Notes under the pieces: model-generated
The model's database searches: none
What the model saw: the letters and a program-made list of their open reading frames with translations, nothing else
What the model was told of the DNA's origin: nothing
Origin: Helicostylum pulchrum
Lineage: Eukaryota > Mucoromycota > Mucoromycetes > Mucorales > Mucoraceae
Length of the DNA: 64,000 bases
Assembly (NCBI GenBank): GCA_025677825.1
Contig: JAIXMO010000010.1
Coordinates: forward strand, 372,001-436,000
Direction of reading: 5' to 3'
In this document: piece by piece, positions 45,415-56,750 of the stretch
How the letters are laid out: every line of letters starts with the position of its first letter
How positions within the stretch are numbered: the stretch's first letter is position 1
Translations under genes and position numbers: made by a program

Positions 45415-47004
45415 ATGTCACAAAGTAAGCAAGATTGAAAAAAAAAAGTTAAAAAAAAAATACATATACGTAAATATTAAAACAATAGAAAACGACCTAG
45501 GTTTCGATTTACCACCTCCACCACAACCTCCACCACCGCCGCCGCCACCTCCATCATCTTTACAATCTACGAACCAATTTGAGCCTCCACGCATACTTGA
45601 ATACGGGCCATTACAAGGACATGCAGGAGATAACTTTCATATAAATATAAGTAATCCTTGTAGTATAGATCCGAATCTATTAAAAATTGCATTTGACTCT
45701 TGTATCACAACATGTCACTTTACACTAGATACGGTTACTCAAATATTCACAATACATTCTATCGTGCCCAATTGTGAATTATCAAGAGTACCTATTTATC
45801 TTTTACTTGAACAATCCGAACAAATTCTTGATAGTTGGTTTATAGGTTATTTCACTTTTTATACTAGAAAAAGATCTTCTATTGATCAAAATAGTCCTAT
45901 TTCTAGTAACACAACTGACCCGAAACGATCCAGACAAGTAGAACAGTCTTACTATCCGCCTAATTACTACGGTATATCACCTCATGCACCTTATGTCGGA
46001 TTACCTCCAACTCAACCATCTCCGAGACAAAGAGAGTACTACGAAGGTAAAAAGCACTAAAATAAATAGTGTTATTACTACTTCTTAATACATTTTTTCT
46101 TTTTTTTAAAAAAAAACCAGAAACCCCCATCTTGGCTTACCCTACTGCTACTTTTCAACCCCAATTTAACGATGCTAATTACACTACTCCACCAACTCAA
46201 CAAGACCCATACATTATGCCATTAATGGATACTATCCTCACTAGTTCATCTTCAACTGCGCCTTCAATTCAAATGAAACCATCATTACCCCTTCCGTTAC
46301 AATCTAATACTACAACTAATACTAATACTAATACACCTACTACAGCACCTACTACTAATATTATTAATTCACCTAATACTACAACTAATTATCAACAACA
46401 ACAACAGCAAACCACAATGTTGACTTTAAACCCTTTTGCTAATCTACTCAACAAGGCTAATCTTATTATTGAAGGCGATTTACAAACGATGGCAAAAGAC
46501 TGGACTCAAGACGAATGGGAATCTCAAAGAAGGTTGGTACAGTTTTGGCGAAGACAAGAAGGCAATGAAGTGACTTGTAAATTCGAAAGGTTTCAATTAC
46601 CTGTAGAAAAGACGAAACCAGTGGATACGACCAAAATAATCATTGTATCGTGTATTTACTGGAAAGAAAAGAATGATTACTTTATTACTTCGGTTGATTG
46701 TATTTATCTATTGGAACATTTAATTGGTGTCAAATTTACAGTGGAAGAAAAGAACCGTATTCGAAGAAATTTGGAAGGTTATAAACCTTTAACCGTTAGT
46801 AAATTAAAACCGGAATCAGCTGAATTCTTTAAACTTATCATGGGATTTCCTAATCCAAAACCAAGAAATATTGAAAAAGACGTAAAGGTCTTTCCGTGGG
46901 CTATCTTGGGTGTCGCATTGAAAAAGATTATAAGTAAATACACTGCCAGTTATAGCAGTACGGCTAGTGTAAACTATAATGTATTAACTAATGAACCTAC
47001 TTAA
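45415..47004 (+). CDS. Medusa-type (DUF7082) developmental regulator
   Basis: Three exons (45415-45424, 45489-46046, 46121-47004) give 483 residues. Exon 1 is 10 nt, just MSQ plus one base; this start avoids a Lys-rich artefact frame beginning near 45332. A Pro run (about 11-28) leads to a beta-rich N-terminal domain (FEPPRILEYGPLQGHAGDNF), a Tyr/Pro/Asn/Thr-rich disordered middle, and a conserved C-terminal block: DWTQDEWESQRRLVQFWRRQ, FITSVDCIYLLEHLIG, FTVEEKNRIRRNLEGYKPLT, GFPNPKPRNIEKDVKVFPW. That block is the signature I know from the fungal Medusa family (Aspergillus MedA, Fusarium Ren1, Magnaporthe Acr1), nuclear regulators of conidiophore development and adhesion. Its role in this fungus, which probably sporulates differently, is open. 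Confidence 0.85.
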
Positions 47005-47056
47005 TAATATGTGTACATATAATATATATATAATTCTCTCTTTAATATTTAATTCT

Positions 47057-47714
47057 TCAATAAAAAACATGCGATGCCTCCGGTAATATAATAACTGGGG
47101 CTCGTTCATTACTACTATTACTACAACTATCACTCCTCTTCTTTCTACTACTTTGTACTACAGTCTCCGTATCCGTTGTATGCGGATTAAACTCATTTGT
47201 TTCTCTAAATTTGTTCCTATAATAACAATATAAGTTAATCGATATCATCACAATGGCTTATAATATACTTGCATGATTTCTCCCAATGTATCTAATTTTC
47301 CCATCAAGCTTTTTAACGCCATTTCCTTTTTGCTAAAATAAAGTAAATTTCGCTTGTATTCGTCATCTATATCATCTGACACAGGCAACCTGTTGTTTAC
47401 TTATTTTAGTATCTTGGGACCCCTTCCATATAAATATACTATATACACTAACGAGGTATCTTCCATATTATCTAACCCGATATGTTCTGTAGCTAATTCA
47501 ATTTGCTTTCTACGAATAATATCTACTTGTTTAAAAATTCGGTCGGTATCTCGACCTAAAAAGAAAATACCTGGTTTTAGTATCCTCTTTTTTTTTTACT
47601 TCAAAAGTAACATGTATATATACCAAATACTCGAAGGTCGTCATTTAAATACATGTTATCAATCTTGTCGAATTGAGACTTTAAATTAGACTGAATGTTT
47701 GCGGGATGAGGCAT
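47057..47714 (-). CDS. Small coiled-coil protein, uncharacterised
   Basis: Four exons (47714-47624, 47555-47453, 47389-47273, 47216-47057) give 156 residues. The middle is helical (DRIFKQVDIIRRKQIELATE, then YFSKKEMALKSLMGKLDTLG), the end Ser/Lys-rich and disordered. Keeping the frame into exon 4 requires a GC-AG intron with donor AT|GCAAGT; the GT two codons away leads to an immediate stop. The stop is 52 bp from the stop of the Medusa-type gene, so the 3-prime transcripts probably overlap. The short two-helix layout resembles BORC/BLOC-1 KxDL-type subunits, but I cannot confirm this. Confidence 0.7.
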
Positions 47715-47955
47715 AAAAAAAAAAGAACAAAAAAAAAAAAGGAAAATATATTTGTGTTTGTTATTTCTAAGGAACAATACAAAGGAAATAGTTTTCGTAC
47801 TTTAAAAGTACTTTGTGTTTTTCAAATCAAGGACGGCTTAAAAAAGCATGTTGTAAAGTTTTACTGCAATTTTAATATTTGCCATTAACTTTTTCACAGC
47901 CATATTTCTTTCTGGTATATGCGGATTTATTTACTTTTGACATCATCTACTCAAT

Positions 47956-49197
47956 ACTTCCGCCTATCAATTTCCAATCATTTGTGTGTAAATAAGCAAG
48001 TAAACAAATGGTGAACGCCTTAAATTTATTTATACAATATTACAATGATAAGATGCGTTTGGATTAGAAGGAGACGAAACCTTAAATTTAAACTTTGGGA
48101 TTTTTTGAAAAATGAACAAAACACCAAAGGATTTTTTTTTTTTAAAAGAGGAAAGGGATTTTTATTTGTTTATTAGGTGTAAAGAGATAAGCAGTAAACC
48201 AGTTTTTTTTTTCAGACAGTCCCAAAGATAGGCTAAGGACAGAAGAGAATACCCTTCCTTTGAAAACCAAGCTAGTCGAGGACCAAGTACGCTTATAATC
48301 CAACCTTTTTTTAAAAAAAAAGGACTGGACCGGTAATGACCATCTTAGTCGCCAGAGTGCTTTCGGAAATCATCACCAAAACGGCAGGGCCAACATCTTT
48401 TACTTGATAACCAAAGGATAAGCGTTTCTTGAACAAGCTAGTCAAGGGCCAAGTACACTTATAATCCAACCTTTTTGAAAAGGATTGGACCAGTGATGAC
48501 CGTCTTAGTCGCCAGAGTGCTTTCGGACATCATCACCAAAGCGGCAGAGCCAACATCTTTTACTTGATAACGCCGTAGGTATAGAGTAGGTATAGAGTAA
48601 GAGAGACAGTACACTACAACGTAGCATTTTTTTATCTAGCAACTAAGAAAGTATTAGAGAGGGCTTTTTTTTAAAAAAAAAGGAAAAGTGACATACCTGT
48701 ATTTTTCGAGAGAGGATACCACTTCAGGAGGACTTGAGGATTAATTTAGAAGGACTTGAGGGTTACTTCAGAAGCATTTGGTGAATAATAGTTTTTTTTT
48801 ATGAGGAACGAAAAAGAACTTAAAAAATCCGCCTCCTTATAAATAGTTTCTGAAAAGTACTTGTTTCATGACGTTCTTCTTTTTTCATATGATCAATTAA
48901 TTAGTTACTTCCATAAATGTTCATGTAAACAAAAGGGTTTTTTTCAAGAAATAAAAAGATATATCAATATAACTATCGCTAATAAAAATTGGTACAAGTA
49001 AATCGGTATAGATACAGATTATATATTTTTGAAGAGTAAGATCACCTAGTTTATTTCTTCCATACAAAAAAGCGAAAAAAATATTTATTTAGGATGTTGC
49101 TCATACTTGTGAGGAAAAAAAAATCCAATAAAAAGCATGCTTACCAAGAGGTCGTTTTTGTTTACACACAAATGATTGGGAATCAATAGGCGGAAGT
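47956..49197. repeat. Inverted repeat pair A, arms 47956-47992 and 49161-49197
   Basis: The left arm ACTTCCGCCTATCAATTTCC... and the reverse complement of the right arm agree at about 34 of 37 positions. The 1.2 kb between them includes the tandem duplication at 48269-48571. This is the form of terminal inverted repeats of a non-autonomous DNA transposon, but no target-site duplication was confirmed. Confidence 0.75.
48269..48571 (+). repeat. Tandem duplication, two copies of about 140 bp
   Basis: Copies at 48269-48411 and 48435-48571 both begin AAGCTAGTC(G/A)A and end AACATCTTTTACTTGATAAC. Shared blocks include CGCCAGAGTGCTTTCGGA. Identity is about 90% by eye, with length change mainly in a T/A hairpin (CCTTTTT...AAAAAGG). 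Neither copy is coding in any frame I tried. Confidence 0.88.
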
Positions 49198-49781
49198 AAA
49201 CAAATCTGCAAACTTTTTTTATAAACTGCGAATACTTTCGCTTGCTCTAGTAGTATAACCTCGTCTTATAATCAAAATATAAATTGTATTGATGGTGCTG
49301 AAAGATGGAAGTAGACCGATAACACTGAAGAGTAAAAAAAAAAAAGGAAAAGTATGCCTAATTTGTACTACCTTCCCTTTTTTTTTTGCAGGATTTATTT
49401 ACTTTGCAAGTTTAAAATTTTTCTTCCACGGAAACATATGATTGTCTATCACTATAATGGAAACTATCTCCGTTATTTATATTATTGAGTCATTTTTTTC
49501 CAGTCGGTACTCTGTCTTTCAAAACGCATCGTTTTTTTTTCCTTTTAGTACAGAGTAAACAAATTATATCTTATGTCTGTCTTTCACTAAATGTGTTATC
49601 ACTATATATTGTACTGATGTTGCTGAGAGGTATGGAGAGTGACATTTGTAATAAAAAAAAGTTAACTTGCGCAAAGTAAACAAATCATGCAAAAAAAAAG
49701 GAAAAAGTAGTACAAACTAAAGTACTTTCTTGTGAAGATAAACAAAAACGACCTCGAGAAGGAAAACATGCTTTTTATTGG
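49125..49781. repeat. Inverted repeat pair B, arms 49125-49164 and 49739-49781
   Basis: The left arm CCAATAAAAAGCATGCTTAC... is the reverse complement of the right arm ...CATGCTTTTTATTGG, with both ends of each arm matching nearly perfectly (TAAACAAAAACGACCTC on the inner side) and a few changes in the centre. Arm B-left abuts arm A-right, so the two structures interlock. Confidence 0.75.
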
Positions 49782-50493
49782 ATATTTATATACCAATTGC
49801 AAGTTCTGAACAAACGTCTTGCCCGATATTTCCTCGTCCTTCATCAAGTAAGTCCTTTAATTCTATCAGGTTACTAAGGAAAGTGGTGGCTCAAATTTTA
49901 GATACACCTGTCTTGATTTACATTTCCACGCACTGTCGCTTTTTTTTTTGTGAATGCCTAATAGTCCAAGTCACTACTGTCGGCCAGAAATTGCGAGATA
50001 AAGCTAAAGCACAACTACCCGCCAAGAGTGAAAATTAGGTTACATAATCCACCCTTGACGGTCGAACCCGAAGATGGTGATGAGAAACCATATCTAACGA
50101 TATCGTAACCTTCCCAACAACACCACTTCACGTACAATGATACGGCTATCATTGATGTACACCTAAAGAGAAATAAGCTAGGCTATACTCTAGATTGAAA
50201 CACCAAGTCGTCACCAAAAAAAAAAAAATGGTCGCGATTTATGTATAACATTAGGAGAAGGAAGAGATATAATGCAAGAGTTATGACTCCATTACCAAAC
50301 AGAATCAATAACGATGTGAGCGAGGTAAATGCTATATTTAGATAAGTAATGTAATACTCACTTATTCATACTTTAATACTAGTTCTTGAAAAACTCTGAA
50401 TGCAAAGAGAATTTTTTAAACTGTGCTATCATTTCCGAAGAAACAGAGAAATAAATATATAAATCTACTGTCAGAACTATCTCGTACTCGCAA

Positions 50494-52286
50494 ATGGTAA
50501 GATACCTTAATAGCGATTGTTATGATTTGTGTCTTTTATATCTTTATATGTATTATTGCGTGATAACGTAACTAAACAAATTTACCATGTTTAATTTTAA
50601 CTTGAACACAGGCTGCAAAGAGACAAAAATTGTTGGTTTATAAATCTGATGACGAAGAGGAACAGGAAGAAAAGGAGAATGATAATGAAGAGGAAGAGGA
50701 AGAGGAAGAAGATGAGGATGTTGATGAGTCGTATTTATTACATCATCATCATCATCAGCAACAGCAGAAGCAAGCAGATGAATATCAAGAACAAAACGGA
50801 AAAGATGATATAAATCCAGTAAGTAACATAAATATTTGAAAATTAATAACTTATTAATAGTTATTCAATTTACTCCTCATAAAGACTCTGAATGAAGAAC
50901 ATTTAACGGTAACATAATATTATTGCATCAAATTATATTGAAACTAACATTATATTTATTCGGATTAGGCTGTTCTCGAATCTCTTAACCCTGATGACTC
51001 TTTTGACTCTTTGGAATACCAAGGAGACTGCTCAAGCTCCCTTAAATACCTTGATTGTAGTGGGATTTCGAATGGAATCCTACAAACTTTGACTCTTTTA
51101 TTGTACGCAAGTTGATACTCTTTAGAGACATTAATATTGTCGGTGCGAAAAAATTAAAAATTTCAAACGATATTCGTGTGTTGTAACTAAAAACTTGTGT
51201 TTAGTTAACATTTTAATCAACCATTAGTAAAATAGGACCTTGTCCTTTATATTTTTATTTGGTCATTCGCTTACTAAATTACCAAGACTCTGCCAATACT
51301 TGAATATTAAAGATTGTTCAACTATTTGTGAGCAAATTGAAGTGCCTGACATTACAAATTACCAAGATGTCTTACGTGATCTATCTCAACCACAGAAAGT
51401 AAGTCATTCCATGGTTATAACAATACGAATTATGTAATTGATAGTTTCCTTTAAAAGGCTTTTTTCAAGAACTTGCATAATCCTGATAACTTTACATATA
51501 CTTGTCATTGCGCTCCTGGATTAGCAAATCTAAAAAAAGAAAGTCGATTTTCAGAACAAGCTGTATTCCCTATTGTGCTTCCGTTATTTTCACGATGTAG
51601 AGATTATGAGGTCTCTAAGTAAGTGCTAATTTTGTTGTAAAGGTCAGTTAAGCTCTAATAGCTTTTATTTATTTAGATATGATAAGTCTACGCTTTCAAT
51701 GAAAAACTATAAGCCAGATTTACTGGTTTTACTCAAATGCAAATTCGATTTCAAATGTGGTTTTTTTTATTTGTGAAATTAAAAAACCATGTTGTTCAAA
51801 TAACAAATATGAATCCGACTTTGTTAAAAGTCAACGAGAAATGAAAGCGGTGATTGACGTACAAATCGAAGCTTTATTAGTACACATCTGGTACAATTCA
51901 AAACACAGTAGTACCGTTTTCAGCATGGATTCTGACTTAGAGCTAGGAATTGATGATCCGTTCTGCTATGCCCTTTAGTAGAATGTATATGATTGTTATT
52001 TGTTCAAGATGTCTTTGATGTACGATGGAGAGCATCGATCCAACGTCATCACTCAATTCCGTAAGTTACGCGACGGTCAAGATATTATGCTTCTGTTACA
52101 AGCCATTAATATAATGGCATATCTTGACGTAAGTGCATATATTTTTTTAAAACAAATCTATAAGCTAATTGAAATACATTAAAATGAGCTAAGCGGACTG
52201 AAATTGAAGATATTAAATACCAAAAGAAGCAAATGTGGATATTCGAACAAGGCGTCAAATACCAGGCGATCGTTCGCAAAAGCTAA
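50494..52286 (+). pseudogene. Broken gene of a PD-(D/E)XK-like family
   Basis: Coding segments at 50494-50496, 50612-50818, 50969-51102, 51236-51398, 51458-51618 and 51677 onward can be spliced in phase, starting MAAKRQKLLVYKSDDEEEQ with a long acidic and His/Gln run. Past 51677 the reading breaks: NYKPDLLVLLKCKFDF runs into a T8 tract (51761-51768) where one base extra shifts the frame, then FFICEIKKPC and SQREMKAVIDVQIEALL continue in the next frame until two consecutive TAG stops (51976-51981), beyond which NVYDCYLFKMSLMYDGE resumes. PD...(E)IK with this spacing resembles a PD-(D/E)XK nuclease-fold core, and the DFVKSQREMK block recalls large families of unknown proteins in Mucorales. Decay looks recent. 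Confidence 0.65.
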
Positions 52287-52573
52287 CAAAAACTAATAAA
52301 CTTTCTCTCTGTGTCTTTTGATACGTAATATTATAAAAAGTTTCTTTTTCTTTTTATTTGAAGTGACAATACAAATTCGTATAGTGCGGAACTAACGTTT
52401 TTCTTTGTTGATACAAGTGAACAATGCTGTGTGTGATTTTTTTTAGAAAAGAGTAAACACTTTCAATTCTCTTGTTACCAATAGTGGCTTATAAAGCGAT
52501 TTTTTTCAAAATTAAAATCAACCCTACTTTTTTATTCTTTTTTTCTTTAATACTATTTAATATACATTTTATT

Positions 52574-53564
52574 ATGTCGAATTCTCATACTGCAGCATTA
52601 GATGAAATTGATAAAGTGGCTGGCGAAGTTCAAACAGTACTCATCACTCAAATGCAAAAGAAAGTCGAGGTAAAAGAAAGAAAGAGAGAGAGAAAGAGAA
52701 AAAAAAACACGAAAATTTATATCTAAAATACATGATGATAGGGGACTCTGGAACAACGATTTGGCAAAGTAGAACAATCGTTAATTCAAGAAAACTTTGA
52801 TAGACTTATTGATCTTCATACTGTTGCATACGCCTCCACCAAAGATAGTAGACAATCAACTCTTGATGCTAAAAGCAATATGAATGAAACGAGATTAGAA
52901 CTTCAAGATGTAATGTATGAAAGAAAACATATTTTAGAGGAAATTGTACAGTGTCGAGACTTTAGGTAAAAACAACAACATTCGTGAATAATAAACGTTT
53001 TTTAACTTTTTTTAATGAAAAAAAAAAAAAAACGTAGATCAGTTTACGAGGATGTGGAACTTATACCATTAGAGGAATTTTTAGCAAAGGCTGGACCAGA
53101 ATATTTACAAAATTCAGATAATCCTCATCAACTCATGATTAATAGATTAAAATACGAATTGGTTGTGAGAACAGCGTAAGGTTTTTTATTCTATACCGTT
53201 TTTACGTGCACATTGTTTTATTTATTTATATAGCTTGTAAAATTAGGTTAAAGGAACAGAAGGAAGCTCTTGAAATTGAAAGAGCAAAGTTAATAAAAGA
53301 GAATAGAAAGATTCGAAAGAAGGTTGATCGTTTTGACAAGTTATTAGACGATTTCGTATTGGTAATAAGGACATACATACACAAACATAAAAAAATCTAA
53401 TACAGTCATCTTTTTTTTTTTAGTCGGCTGCTCCTGTTGAAGAGGCATTATTAGTTGAAAGTAAGACAATCAATGCAGATACAGAAATGATTGAAAACGT
53501 CACCCCAGAAATGACTGATAACGTCGCGACTGAATATCCAACAGACGTTATGGAAACAGATTAA
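52574..53564 (+). CDS. THOC5: THO complex subunit 5-like protein
   Basis: Five exons (52574-52669, 52742-52965, 53038-53175, 53247-53361, 53424-53564) join in phase to 237 residues. It is helical throughout: ETRLELQDVMYERKHILEEI, then the family signature YEDVELIPLEEFLAKAGPEY and PHQLMINRLKYELVVRTALK, matching the first half of metazoan THOC5/FMIP (usually about 600-700 residues). The later half of THOC5 is missing and an acidic tail (ending VMETD) follows the coiled coil. It would pair with THOC7 and bind THO2-containing TREX for mRNA export. In-frame ATG 52472 lies in a T-rich leader and is less likely than 52574. Confidence 0.85.
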
Positions 53565-53690
53565 CAAATAAAAAAAAAACGTACTTTGTATATAAAAAAA
53601 ATATATATGTATTTATTTTCTCAAAAAAGCGCGTTGCAAAATGATACAGTAAAATGAAAAGAATGAGTGAAAAAGATATATAAGTATACA

Positions 53691-56600
53691 TTACTCCTCC
53701 ATAGCAGCTTCCTTACGAGCAGCAATGGTTTGTTGTGTAAGAAGATATTTGAGAGTATATTGATTTGAATCACACCTACATGAAAAAAAAAAAGAATTAG
53801 TGTACATGTACAAAAAGAAAAAGAAAAAGAAAGACTTACAATGTGGCAATATCATCACGGACACGATTAACACCCTTATGTAAAGCTCTAAATACAGGTT
53901 GGAATTGACCACGATGATCACGAAGATATCTACCATGTGCAGTCATGACACTGGTAACCCACATTAAATGGAATTCGATATGAGGACTTGTTTCCATGTG
54001 CATACCAACAAAAGATAATAATTTAAAGAGATATTTTTCAGGCATACCACGGGCAACAAGATCAACGGACTCCGGGGGAATACTTTCAAATACAGTATGT
54101 AACAAGGGTTTTTCATTCAAACGGAAAGCCATACAAAGCGACTTGAGGTATTCTTTATCAGCAAGTGCTTCCAAGACAGTTTCGGGTGTAATATCCATTT
54201 CAAGATCAAATGGATCAAAGAGAATATCTTCATCTAAAGAATAAATCATAAGACCGTCAGTAGTAGATGCGGCCCAAGAACGACCTGTAGGTGAGAAACG
54301 AACAGCCATTGATTTAACTTCAGGTCTTGTAGCTCTCACTGACATATCACCAGAACGAGTACCTGGTAATGATAAATCAATACGTTCTTCACGATCAGAA
54401 CCTTCGTCCTCTAATTCTTCCAAACTACCAAATTCTGTCATATGTTTAGAATTCAACATTTCTTGTGTACCGTCTAATGAAAGATTCTTTGAAATTTGGA
54501 ACTTCTTGATAAGGAATGAAGTTGCAACATCATAAATACAGATATATTTACTGGTACCAGACCCAATAAGACTTGAACCGTCTGCTGTGTAACAAATAGA
54601 ATTAAAGCATTTACCAGAAGCTGCGTTATCAGCCGATGTACGGTCATCTTGTTTACGACCACCCATAATATCTTTACGTCCTTCTACTGTACTGATAATA
54701 GTAGCCTCTTCAATATCCCAGAATGTAATTTGACCGTCCAATGTAGCGGCAGCAATTTCTTTACCGTCAGGTTTGAATGCAACTGCCAATACTTCAGTTT
54801 GATGAACAAGTGTTTCAATACTCTTACTACGTCCAAAGATATCCCAAGTACGAGCAGAATGATCCCAACTACCACTGACAAGAATCATACCAGTGGGAGA
54901 GAATGCCAATGAACTGATGGGTCCGGTGTGGCCAGCCAAGATATCTAATAATTTACCGGTCTGCACACTCCAAACAAAGATTTCAAATGTATCCATTGTA
55001 CCAGCACAGACAATTTCTCCACTAGGATCAACAGCAAGTGATGTGAATTGAACGGGGTTAGGACTGGTGAAAGTACGGAAATTACGGTAACGAACTAAAT
55101 CAAAGGCACGTACAGTACCATCCATACTAGCCGAAAATAAAACTTGACCTTGCTTTGCAAATTCAACGGCTTTAACACCGCTGCTGTGCTCGCTGAAAGT
55201 AACAAAACAAAATCCAGATGCAGTGTTCCAAACTTTAACTTTACCGTCGTCTCCACCTGTAGCAAGTGATTGTCCATCAGATGAATATGAAACTGAGTTG
55301 ATGTCGTAGTAATGTCCTTGTTGCTTTAATACGTATGTCTCTGATTGCCATTCCCAGACTAATAATTGTCCAAGTGCAGCAGAACCGAATGCAAGCCATT
55401 CACCTGTTACATTAATAGCAACAGTATCAATCTTTTTCTGTGAAATACTAATAATGCGCGTTAAAAAAACTAATTATTTCTCTCTTAAGTATCCCTTATT
55501 ACCTTAAAGTATGAATAGTGGTAAAGCTGGGTACTTCATAAATACCGAAAACACCATTAGCAAAACCAACAACAACTAAATTACTTGCAGCGAAAAATTG
55601 AGCTTCGGTTACTTTAACACTGACAGTATTAAAGTAATTCTTCTTTTGGATTCTCCACTTTACTTTATCTACACGTACAACCTCGTTACCGTCCTCATCC
55701 ACTTCATACATTTCGGTATCTGAATCCTCATGCATTGCTGCGTATGTTGAGTTCTTCCATTGAAATAAAGATCCGTCTCTACTGACAGAGTAAATCTATT
55801 GAAGAAGAAATGTTAAAACAAAATTGGATTTGTACTCTTATAAAAAAAAAACTTACGTTCTTCATATCGGAAGAGAACCAAGCATTAATAATATAATCAC
55901 GATGTCCAGAGAGCGTAGAAGAAACAAAATCAGGGATGGATCTATCGACTGTATAAATACGACAAGTCATGTCTTTGGAAGATGTAATAAAGAATCTATT
56001 TAAAAGAAAGAATTGTCAATAATGGATATAAAGGTTACTAGTTTTTTTTTTTTTTTTTTTGTACTTTGAATCAGGACTCCAGTTAACATTGGTAACAGCA
56101 TCGTGATGACCAACAGCTGTGAAATAAAGTACAAATGGGGCGAATTCACGAGTATGTCCAGGAGCTTTCCAAATATTGACATTCTTTTCGTTTGTAATAG
56201 CGAAGTATTTACCGTCAGGACTAAACTTGATTGCTCTAGCTCTTCCCTTAAAGTTCATGTTGTGAAGAACAACTCTACGAGATAAGTTGATTAAAAGTGC
56301 ACGACCATCTAAAATTGGTATTCAAGTAAGTACATTTTTTTTTTCTCGAGAAAAAGGGTATTTTAGTTTACCTTTATCGATAGTAACTAAAAGTGTTCCA
56401 TTAGGTGAAAGTGCCATTTGATCAATATTTTTACGCATTTCGAAAGGAAGTGTACATGAGGTGTTGCTATATTTTTTTAAAAAAGAAAAAAAAAGGGGGT
56501 TTTAGTTTCCATTGTTTAATGTGGTGATAGTATTGTTATTTACTTGACGAGATCAAACATGGAAACACGATTACCGACAGGACTCAATACAGAGTTTCCG

Positions 56601-56750
56601 TCAGGTGTGAAAAGTACATTGGCACCGGTATAAACTGTACCTAAAAGGTTGGAAAACTATATCATTATTTTTATATAAACGTTAGTCATTGCACAACAAA
56701 AAGTTCGTCTTTTTTTTTTTTTGTTATTTCACCTTGTATGATGATTTCAT
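53691..56750 (-). CDS. PWP2: Periodic tryptophan protein 2 (U3 snoRNP / UTP-B subunit)
   Basis: Eight exons (56750-56733, 56656-56544, 56466-56372, 56308-56065, 55995-55857, 55795-55503, 55447-53840, 53775-53691) join in phase to 864 residues (yeast Pwp2 is 923). Exon 1 is 18 coding nt, MKSSYK, continuing FSNLLGTVYTGANVLFTPDG, the conserved family start. Two seven-bladed WD40 propellers follow (SGHRDYIINAWFSSD; GHYYDINSVSYSSDGQSLAT; AGHTGPISSLAFSPTGMILV; SGSWDHSARTWDIF), then the helical C-terminal domain (FHLMWVTSVMTAHGRYLRDH). PWP2 is a scaffold of UTP-B in the small-subunit processome that processes 18S rRNA in the nucleolus. Convergent with THOC5, 126 bp between stops. Intron 4 begins with A18 right after the donor. 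Confidence 0.96.

Larger units (their letters stand above)
47715..50493. other. Repeat-rich, gene-poor island
   Basis: Contains two inverted-repeat pairs, a tandem duplication and several scattered copies of a GATTTATTTACTTTG-like word; these are listed as repeats. No intact gene. Short frames at 47354-47888 and 49485-50038 overlap repeats or have biased composition. Confidence 0.6.

Noticed and set aside
45332..45488. N-terminal extension of the Medusa-type frame
   Set aside because: Starts at a non-ATG codon and is Lys-rich from A tracts; the 10-nt ATG exon at 45415 with a GTAAGC donor gives a clean start.
47354..47689. Plus-strand 111-codon frame
   Set aside because: Antisense to exons 1-3 of the small coiled-coil gene.
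52472..52573. Upstream start for the THOC5-like gene
   Set aside because: The added residues are Phe/Ile-rich leader translation; the family-like helical sequence starts at 52574.
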